NCBI GenBank assembly: GCA_013416795.1
Contig: RQSC01000011.1
Coordinates: 171,503 to 196,919, forward strand
DNA length: 25,417 nt
Reading direction: 5' to 3'
Origin: Prasinococcaceae sp. CCMP 1430
Lineage: Eukaryota; Prasinodermophyta; Palmophyllophyceae; Prasinococcales; Prasinococcaceae
Made by a program: the position numbers and the translations under genes. Under the pieces are notes generated by a model. The model made no database searches. It was given only the letters and a program-made list of their open reading frames with translations, and had not been told where the DNA came from. Below, piece by piece: positions 18,172 through 25,417 of this stretch (position 1 is its first letter; each line of letters opens with the position of its first letter).

Positions 18172-18383
18172 GCGCTTACACGGCCACGCGTGCAACGCAC
18201 GCACACACGCACGCAGGGTCGAGTAATTTTTTGTCACGTTGTGTGATGCATGGTGAGTCCCACATGGCGATGGTATGGTACACTTGTGTCGGTTACAGTG
18301 GTCGCGAGCGCGTGCGACGGCGCACAGCTTTTGCGGACGGGCGCGTGCGCGCGTGTGTTTGTGTGCACAGCGCCGCCGCACTT

Positions 18384-20579
18384 TCAGGCTCGCGAGCCCT
18401 TCTCACGCAGCGCCTTCTCGTCCTCGTCGAGATCCGAGTCGGTTTCCCACTCGTCCTCGTCTGAGTCGGGCCACGCCGCCTCCGCGGCGGTGGGCTCGTG
18501 CAAGCACACCCACGCGGGGTTCTTTTGCGCGCGTGTGTGCGCGCGTGCGTGTGTGTGAGAAAGAGAGAGTCAGAGAGATAATGCGTGCGTGCACACAGAC
18601 ACGTGTGTGTGTGCTGGCCTCGGGGGAACTCCTCCCCCCCCTTCCACGCCCCGGCACACGCACCTTGAGGCTGAGGCTCCATAGGTCGTCGAGAGTGATC
18701 TCTTTGTCGCCGATTTCCACGATGCCGCCATAAACGTACAATGTCGAGCCCGATACGGCGAGCTGCGCGTTAATGCGCCCGCGCGGACGGGGGGCATCCC
18801 GCGGGGGGCGCTCGCCGCTCGCGGGGGCGTACAGGAGCTCCGACACTGCGCCGCCGAGGCGGTACGTCTTGTACGCCTAGAATGTGTGCGTGCGCGCGTG
18901 TGTGTGCGTGTGTGCGCGCGAGTAAGCACTCGCACTCGCACCCGCACGCGCGTTGGCGTGCAGGACGCGCGCGGAGGCGGCGCTCACCTTTCGGACCGTG
19001 TGGCCCCTGTAGTGCGCCTGGATGAGCGTGGCCGCCCTGTCCTCGGGCGTCTGCGCGGCCCTCTTGGCCGCCGCCCTGCGCAGCGCGCGCTCGGCGAGCT
19101 CCTCGTCGCGCGCGCGCCGCGCCTCCTCCTCCTCTTCGGGGGTCGCGCCCGTCGCGCCGCCCTTGCCCTGGGGAGGGGGAGGGGGGCGGGTCAAGGGGTC
19201 GCGCGCGCGCGCGTGCGTGCGTGCGCGTGCGCGTGCGCGTGCCCGTGTGCGCAAGGATGCGTGAGCAGATGCAGATGCAGATGCAGCTGCGGACGAGTGC
19301 GCGCGCCGCGCACGCACCCACGCGCCAGACACGCACGCGCTCACCTTGGCGCGCCTGAGCGCCAGCGGGAACCAGCGGCGCGAGTCGAGCTGCAGCTGGT
19401 ACAGCTCGTTGTAAAACTCCGAGATGAGCACCTCGCCGCCCTTGGCCTGGCGGCGGAGTTGGGGTTCGTATTGGGGTTTGCACTGAGGGTCAGATGCATG
19501 CTGATTGATGGTGCACGCGCGCAGGCTCTGTGCAGGGCTTGCGGCGGCGGCGCCTGGCGACGTACCTCCCTGTCCATGACGCCGCCGAAGAGCACGGCGC
19601 GCTTGAGGTGCGTGGTGAGCGCGAAGCCAGCGCGGGCGCCCGGGGGCATGCCCTGGCGCTTGAGGCGCTCCCAGCGGAGCGTGGACAGCGGCAGCGCCCA
19701 CAGGTCCGTGTGGGCGGTGCCCCGTTCCGCGTCGAGCTCGTCCTCAGCCACCGACTTGGAGTAGCCGCCGTACAGCAGCAGCGTGTCGGCGTGCACGGCG
19801 AGCCCCGCCGCCGAGCGCGGCGAGGGAGCGTTGCCCGCGCCGCTCGCCTCGCCGACGGAGGTCCACGTGAGCGCCTGCGTGTCGAAGACGTGGGTGTCGC
19901 CGTAGTACTTCACTTTCTTGCCGTTGTCGAAGAAGCCGCCGAAGACGACGAGGCGGCCCTTGTGCATCACCGCGCGGTGACCCGAGCGCGGCGAGGGCGC
20001 GCCGCGCAGCTTGAGCTCCTCCCACCTGTTGGTCGACAGGTCGAGCCGCCACAGGCACTTGAAGTGGTGGAAGCGCTCCTGGTTTGGCGACGTGAACTCG
20101 CCGCCGAAGACGTACACGAAGCCCTTCCAGTAGCCCGCGACGTGCGCGGAGCGCGCGGGCGGGCCGCCGGGGCTGTGCACGCGGCTCCACACTCCCTTCT
20201 CGATGTGGTAGCGGTACAGGTCACCATAGACGCGGCACTTCTTGCCGTCGTAGTGCTCGCCGCCGAAGAGCACCAGCTCATGGCGCTTGGGCGAGATCTC
20301 GCACGCGGTGAGCGAAGCATTGCAGCGCGGGCTGGGCGGGGGGACGTCCGCGTCGACGGTCACCGCGCTCTTCTTGGCGTCCTCCAGCGCAAGCGAAGCA
20401 AGGATGGCATCGATGTCGTCCTCGCCGCCCTGCGCCTCGCGCTCCTTGCGGCGCTCCTTCTTGTCCGCCGACTTCTGCGTCTTGCGCTCCGTCTTCTCCT
20501 TGCCGGAAACCTTCTTTGCCACCTCCTCGGGGTGCGAGCGCTTCGCCGCCTTCTTCTTCTTGTCGCGCCCGGAACCCAT
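18384..20579 (-). CDS. Kelch-repeat protein, KLHDC4-like, with an IQ motif
   Basis: Five exons: 20579-19566, 19446-19345, 19167-18988, 18876-18664 and 18521-18384, giving 548 aa (human KLHDC4 is 520). All four introns are phase 0, with donors GTACGT, GTGAGC, GTGAGC and GTGCGT. The N terminus (MGSGRDKKKKAAKR, residues 1-60) is Lys-rich and nuclear-signal-like. Kelch blades follow: ELVLFGGEHYDGKK, FVYVFGGEFTSPNQERFHHF, GHRAVMHKGRLVVFGGFFDNG, LLLYGGYSKSVAEDELDAERG, AVLFGGVMDRE and, after an insert, RINAQLAVSGSTLYVYGGIVEIGDKEITLDDLW. The block order, the YGGYSK motif and the late separate blade match KLHDC4. The acidic end SDEDEWETDSDLDEDE also fits the family. Exon 3 encodes a Glu/Ala-rich helix ending in LIQAHYRGHTVRK, a full IQ consensus (calmodulin-type), in the loop before the last blade. 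KLHDC4 function is poorly defined, so no pathway is assigned. Confidence 0.88.
19265..19288. repeat. (GCAGAT)n hexanucleotide repeat in an intron
   Basis: Three to four copies of GCAGAT within the third-exon-side intron of the kelch gene, next to CG/TG alternating tracts. Confidence 0.7.
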
Positions 20580-20879
20580 CGCGGCAGGCGAGGAGATACA
20601 CCGCCGAGAGCTCAAAGGGCCGCACGCCACGCCGCGCGCGCGCGCGCTCTGTGGCGCGCCGCGCCCGCGCCCCACCGCGGGCGAAAGCGCGCATGCGCTC
20701 GTTCGCAAAAGCGCGTGCGCATGCGCTGCAGCCACACACGCGAGCGCAAGCGCCCCGGGGACACGCGTCGCTGAAGGGGGAGGGGGGGGGCGTAACCCCC
20801 CTCCACGCGTGCGCGTGCGCGCGCGCAATTGTGCACAAGCGTACGCGCACGACCGCGCAGCGCCGCCGTGCCGTCGGCA
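20580..20879. promoter_or_regulatory. Divergent intergenic region kelch gene / PIG-P
   Basis: 300 bp between two divergent start codons. GC-rich with CG runs and a G/C homopolymer patch (about 20774-20802). No TATA-like element was seen. Promoter content is inferred from orientation. Confidence 0.4.
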
Positions 20880-21578
20880 ATGGGCGTCGTGTTCAGCGCG
20901 CCGGTGGCGACCGAGGCCTACGGCTTCGCCGGGTTTGCCGCGAGCGCCGCCGCGGGATTGCTCTGGACAGCATGGGCGTACGCACCGCTGCTTAGCGCGA
21001 GCGCGGGCGCATCCCCGGAGGAGGTGAGATGCGCGGGGGATGGGTGAACGCGCGCACATACATTCGCGCTCCCACCCTCGCATTCACTCACTCACACTCA
21101 CGGGCACATGGGCTCGTGTGCTCACGCGCTCGCTCACTCGCTCGCTCATGCGCATTTGCGCACCCGGGCACTCACACGCGCGCTCCCGCGTGTCGTTGCC
21201 CGCCCCACCGCCCCCACGCGCCCGCAGCCGCTCTCAGGTGCGCGTTACTGGGCGTTGGCACCCGCTGCCTGGCTGTGCGTGGCAACCTTCTTTGGTGCGT
21301 TCGTTGCATACGGCGGCGCCTCGCAGACGCTGTGTGCGGCCGCGCCTACGAGCTCGCGCGCGGCCGCAGACGACCACTCAGTGAGCGCTCGCGCGCGCGC
21401 CCGTGCGCGCGCGCAGAGTGCACACATGCACACGCAAGCGCGCACCCACGCGTGCGCAAGCACGCATGGCGTGGTGCCAGCCGAGGCAGATCTGCCGCTG
21501 CACGTCGCCAACGCGTTCACGCATAGCGGCGGCGGTGCACGCAGCGGGGTGCAGTGGGCGCCGGCCGGGCCGACGTGA
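20880..21578 (+). CDS. PIGP: PIG-P, subunit of GPI-GlcNAc transferase
   Basis: PIG-P is a small ER-membrane subunit of the complex that adds GlcNAc to phosphatidylinositol, the first step of GPI-anchor synthesis. Exons 20880-21023, 21228-21380 and 21486-21578 give 129 aa. Introns are GTGAGA...CGCAG and GTGAGC...GAG, both phase 0. Start ATG at 20880 (MGVVFSAPVATEAYGF). The family layout is clear: first membrane helix YGFAGFAASAAAGLLWTAWAY, a short loop, then GARYWALAPAAWLCVATFFG as the second helix (PIG-P typically has a YWA..P motif here), and a C-terminal DLPLHVANAF corresponding to the conserved 'IPxLRDIxISxVN' segment. The frame also stays open across the second intron, so intron retention would add about 35 residues; the acceptor GCCGAG is the least certain junction. 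Only the fold pattern, not residue identity, is strong. Confidence 0.78.
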
Positions 21579-21702
21579 GCGTGAGTTTGTAAATGTGTAT
21601 AGTACACCCATGGAAGAGCTTCGGCGTGCCGCGCATCGCATGACGCCTAATACCTGCCACTGGCTGCGAGGTGTCGACGGAGACGTGCTGCTGCCGTCGC
21701 GC
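21579..21702. other. Convergent intergenic spacer
   Basis: 124 bp between opposing stop codons. Contains a short AT-richer patch (GTTTGTAAATGTGTATAGTA, 21584-21603), a candidate 3'-end signal for PIG-P. No gene is seen. Confidence 0.5.
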
Positions 21703-24700
21703 TCAACACACCGCCAACGGCGCCGCAGCCGCCGTCAATGGCTCGTCCGCCTCGAAGTCGTCGTCGCTGTACGCCCCGCACGCGCCCTCAGCGGGAGCAT
21801 CGGACGGGCCCTGTGTCTCGCTCAGCGCTAGCGGCGAGCCACTACCGCTCGCCGCCCCTGTCCCGGCTCCTTCAGCCCCGGCATCGCCGACCGCACTGGC
21901 GCCGACGCGCATGGCCTTCTGCAGCCACGCTGGCCCCTCCCCCGCTGGCTTGGACTGGGATAGGGGCACCGCCGCTGCCGCCGCAGTGACGGAAGGCGCT
22001 CCGGGCTGCTTCTTCTTCTGTAGCCACGACGGCGCCGCGTCCGGCACCGACGAGTCATACAGCGGGCCATCGCTCTTCGAGTCGGCGCCTTCGTTCGAGT
22101 CCAGCAACGACGGCGTGGCGGCTTCATTCGCAGCAGCGACAGGTTCAGACGCAGCAGCAGCAGCGTCGGCAGCAGCAGCGGGCGCAGCGGCTATGGACGC
22201 CGCGTCCACGGCATCGCCACACTCGCCGCTGCCGGCAGCGTTCGGCCCTTCGGGCGCCCCGGAAGATGCAGCTGTCGCGGGCACCTCGTCATCCTCGTCA
22301 TCGAAGGGGTCATCACTGTACCCTTGGTCCGAGGCCTCGTCGAGCGCCGCCGCCGCCGACAGCTCCGCTTCGAGTGCAATCGAGGCCTCCTTCCCCTCAC
22401 TTAGATTCTCAGGCGCGGGCGTTGCGCTTGAAGTATGAACGACAGGTGCGGGAACGTCCTCGCGCCGCGCGGCTCCGTCTTCGACCACGTGGTAGGCCTC
22501 GTCCGCCTCTTCTTCGAACGAATCATCCAGCGCGGCGTTTGCCTCCGCGAGCGCCACTGCCATCAAATCCTCAGGGCTGCTATCGCCGGCCACAGCCGCG
22601 AAATGTGCAGGTGCTGCGAGTAGAGGCGAGGGTATCGAAAATGGCGACACGCTCGAGCTGGCGTTGGAGGGCGCGTCCGAGTCAGCGCCGCGATGCCCAC
22701 GAATGCGGCCGCTCGGGGAGATTCGCAACTGCACGCCGCGAGGCTCAGCTGGCGGGTGTGGCCTCTTGGCGTCGAAGCCGGACCCCTGCTTGGATGCATG
22801 GCTCCCCGAGCGCTTCGATGGATTCGACCCAGGCACCCGTGCAACCCTGCCCAAGGGGCTTATGGCGGAGCGGTGAGAGTCCGGCGAACTCTCGACTCCA
22901 CGCCTGTGCCCACCGCCCTTCGCGCCGCGCGAGAGGCGGGGCACTAGTGGCCGCTTGGTCTGCGGCGAAGGTGGGTCCTTCGCGGGGACAGCAAGCCGGT
23001 GGCCACCAGGCAAAGGCTTGGGCTTGTCTCGATACACGACTTTGACCTTGGATGCCGCAACCTTCGCAGCCACGGCAGCGAGCTTTGCGGTCTTTTCTTG
23101 CTCAGCAAGCTGCTGGCGCGCAGCCTCGAGCTCCGCGCTCTTGGCGTCGAGCTTCTCACGCAGATCCTTGAGCTTGCCACGTAATCTGCGCTCGCCGTCG
23201 CGCAGTTTCGCAGCAGATGCGCCGCTGGCGGCGGCGTGCGCGCCCGCGCCTTTGGCTGACTTCTCAAGCACTGCAATGCGCTCTGCTTGGTCTTTGATCT
23301 TGTCCTTGAGCGCCTTGACGCCACCATCTGCAGGCACTGACTGCTTCTTCGCGAGCTTCTCTTCGGCCTTGGCGAGCGCTTGACCCTGCGAGAACGCCTG
23401 GCGTTGCGCGTCCTGCCTTTCCTTCTGGAGGCGGCGGTTGGCCTCACGCAGCTTCGTCACCTCCTCAGCTGCGGCGCGGCCGTGGTCACCGGCGCCGCGC
23501 CCTCTCGCCTCTCCGAGTGCGGGGGCAGCGTTTACGAGCGCGCGCTCTTGCCTGGCCTGCACGAGGTTCAGCGCCTTGATCTCCTTCAGCGCATCCGCCA
23601 GCAAACGACCCTTCTCTTGGGCGACGTTCTCTGCGGCTTTCAAGCGTTCGGCAAGTACCTCGTCGCTTGATCGCGTGGCGCGGTCAAGCTCGCGCCGCAG
23701 GCGAGAGACGCGCTTACGCTCAGCATCAAGCTTGATGGCAAGCTCCGACTCGGAAGACTTCTTGCTGAGTGCATGATCAAGCTTCTTGCTGAAGTCGGCA
23801 AGCTCGGCTGAGAGCTCCTTGATGCGCGCTTCGGCACGGACGCGATGTTTTCGTTCCCCTGCGGCTGTGGACTCTAGGCGCCGCACGTCCTCCTTGTGTT
23901 CAGCCGCCCGAGCCTGCTGCTTAGCCAAAGCCTTGTCGAGCATGCCTTCGAACTCGTCACGCGCACGCTCGTAGCCGGCCGCCTCGCCCGCCTCGGCGGC
24001 GCGGGCAGCGTCCTCGGCAGACTCTAATTCCCAGCGCTCGCGAGCGGCTGCAACCGCCGCCTCGACATCCGCGACGCTGTTGTTGCCAGCGCTAGTATGG
24101 AAGTCACCACTGTTGGAATAGCGCTGGTAAAAGCCGCCATTTGACTCGATCGATGTGCGCCGGCTGAGTTGACGGATCTTGAGATGTGATAGGTTGGCGC
24201 TAGCCACCGACACCATGCTCTCCGACTGGCGTTGCAGGTGTTGCATTGGCGACGGATCCACTTCGACGTGGTGACCACTGTCCGAGTCTGCTAGCGCTTC
24301 CCCCTCCGAATTCTCCGGGCACGGAGCGCGTTGTGCATCCTCGCGGGGCGCTAAGGAAGGTATCTCCGCGGCGTAGAGATTATCAGGGAACAGGTGTAGC
24401 CTCTTCGGAGCGGCTGCCGGCGGCGGCGCTGCCGCTGCGCCAGTTACCGGCTCAGTCCCATCGGCAGATTCTGTCGCGGCCGTCCCAGCGGCCTCGGTCC
24501 CGCGTGGCACACCGACGAGCGGCTGCTCTACAGCAGGTGAACCGAATGCGTCGGACGAGGCAGGAATCTCGCGCGTGGGCGACTCAGCACTAGCTTCGTC
24601 GACGTTCGGGGTCTCGTGCTCAATAAAGGTAGCGTCGGAGCCACCCGGAGCGCTGGTAGCGGGCGAGGGTGCAGCATCCCCAGCGGTGTGATCCTCGCGC

Positions 24701-25249
24701 GCGGGCGGCGACGCATCAAGCTCAAAATCGTTCGCCTCGAGCACGCCATCGCTGTTCCCTGCCTGGGTCACTGCATTTCCCTCTACGCCCGCGTCCGCCC
24801 CAGGTCCATCTGTCACCTCAGGCACTTCGAGCCGCGGCACGGGTGTCGACATTGCCGCGGCAGCCGCCTGCGATGGCGCACGCACGCGCCAGCGCGTAGT
24901 ACCCGAGGCTCGTCAGCATCGGCTCGCACGCACGCGCACGCGCATGCGCAAACGAGCATCGCACGCACGACCACGAAGTCACACTCAACGCTCATTTTTG
25001 CGGGAGCCGCGGGGGAGCACGCGGTCCGCGCGCGCGCATGGAAACATCGCAATCGCGCTTGCCACGCACATCGAGCACCTCGCCCTCGAGGAGCGCGAGC
25101 GCGCCGTCAGCAATGGCAGGTGCGGAGCCGCCGCCGTCGCCGCTGCCGGCCTCGACAGAATTCCTCTCCTCCTCGAAGTCGTCCTCGAAGCTGCTGTACC
25201 CCTCGTCCTCGGACGAGGCACTGCGCTCCTCATCCTCGGACGATGACAT
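21703..25249 (-). CDS. Large acidic coiled-coil protein
   Basis: Exons 25249-25070 and 24867-21703 give 1114 aa. The 202-bp intron begins GTGCGT, ends CGCAG and is phase 0. Start ATG at 25249: MSSSEDEERSASSEDEGY; the frame remains open upstream to about 25411, so a longer N terminus cannot be excluded. Residues 1-320 are acidic and low-complexity, with a basic patch LKIRQLSRRTSIESNGG. Residues about 320-665 form a long heptad-like Glu/Lys/Ala-rich coiled coil (for example RIKELSAELADFSKKLDHAL and DLREKLDAKSAELEAARQQL). A basic Pro/Ser-rich stretch follows and then an acidic, Ala-rich tail. Y-S-x-DDF/PF-type acidic motifs occur at both ends: GYSSFEDDFEEE, GYSDDPFDDEDDE and AYSDDDFEADEP. I do not recognise the family. 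A cytoskeletal, centrosomal or ciliary structural role is a guess from architecture. Confidence 0.8.
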
Positions 25250-25417
25250 CGTCGCAATGGTCGCGATGGCCCCGTGCTTGACACGATCGAGGGGGGCCGA
25301 GCGATGCCCCGCGGAGGGACGGACGCGCCCAGCGCGAGCGCTCAGGCGCGGACGCGGCGCGAACCGTACGAACTGCGGCGCCTCTGCGCGCCGCGCGCGT
25401 CGCCGCGGCATTCAACG
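25250..25417 (-). other. 5' flank of the coiled-coil gene
   Basis: GC-rich sequence in which the minus-strand frame stays open (about 54 codons, Arg/Ala-rich). It could be 5'UTR and promoter or an N-terminal extension. Nothing diagnostic is visible before the window ends. Confidence 0.35.

Noticed and set aside
19530-20774. Plus-strand 414-codon frame opposite the kelch gene
   Set aside because: Antisense shadow of the kelch exons with low-complexity composition.

Overview
This window is a dense stretch of nuclear DNA from a GC-rich unicellular eukaryote. The evidence is spliceosomal introns with GT-AG ends in most genes and purely eukaryotic gene content: CUL1, ATG101, PIG-P, a KLHDC4-like kelch protein, a DEAH-box helicase and a USP-type deubiquitinase. 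Introns and spacers are full of alternating purine-pyrimidine (CA/CG) tracts. A PPR protein, a LAF3/YtcJ-like amidohydrolase and a secreted, bacterial-style metal-receptor protein together suggest a microalga. A haptophyte-like or other chromist/green microalga is plausible, but the species cannot be named from sequence alone.

Layout, left to right: (1) 3' part of a USP deubiquitinase (+, 320-2239) lacking its catalytic-Cys exon; (2) ATG101 (-, 2 exons, 2405-3222); (3) a divergent spacer with a long CA microsatellite (3419-3621); (4) a metal-dependent amidohydrolase (+, 3 exons, 3818-6081); (5) a PPR plus 2-oxoglutarate/Fe(II) dioxygenase fusion (-, at least 3 exons, 6107-8647), whose stop lies only 25 bp from that of gene 4; (6) a DEAH-box RNA helicase (+, 8706-10781) whose 5' end, like that of gene 5, runs into a single N at 8705; (7) a secreted helical-backbone metal-receptor/periplasmic-binding-like protein (-, 4 exons, 10912-12658); (8) a 1.3-kb spacer; (9) CUL1 (-, 2 exons, 13944-16685); (10) an AT-rich, hairpin-bearing divergent spacer; (11) an unidentified 170-aa helical protein (+, 3 exons, 17239-18171, with an N at 17254); (12) a KLHDC4-like kelch protein with an IQ motif (-, 5 exons, 18384-20579); (13) PIG-P (+, 3 exons, 20880-21578); (14) a 1114-aa acidic coiled-coil protein (-, 2 exons, 21703-25249).

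The genes do not form a pathway. They are housekeeping and regulatory functions: ubiquitin conjugation and removal, autophagy initiation, GPI-anchor synthesis, RNA metabolism and possible iron acquisition. What unites them is architecture. Nine of ten neighbouring pairs lie on opposite strands, convergent genes are 25-212 bp apart, most splice donors are GTRCGN rather than GTRAGN, and several introns carry complementary CG/CA tracts near their two ends. I found no self-evident new multi-gene system. The items most worth a second look are the PPR-dioxygenase fusion, the eukaryotic periplasmic-binding-like protein, the intron-end complementarity and the two lone Ns that coincide with uncertain gene starts.
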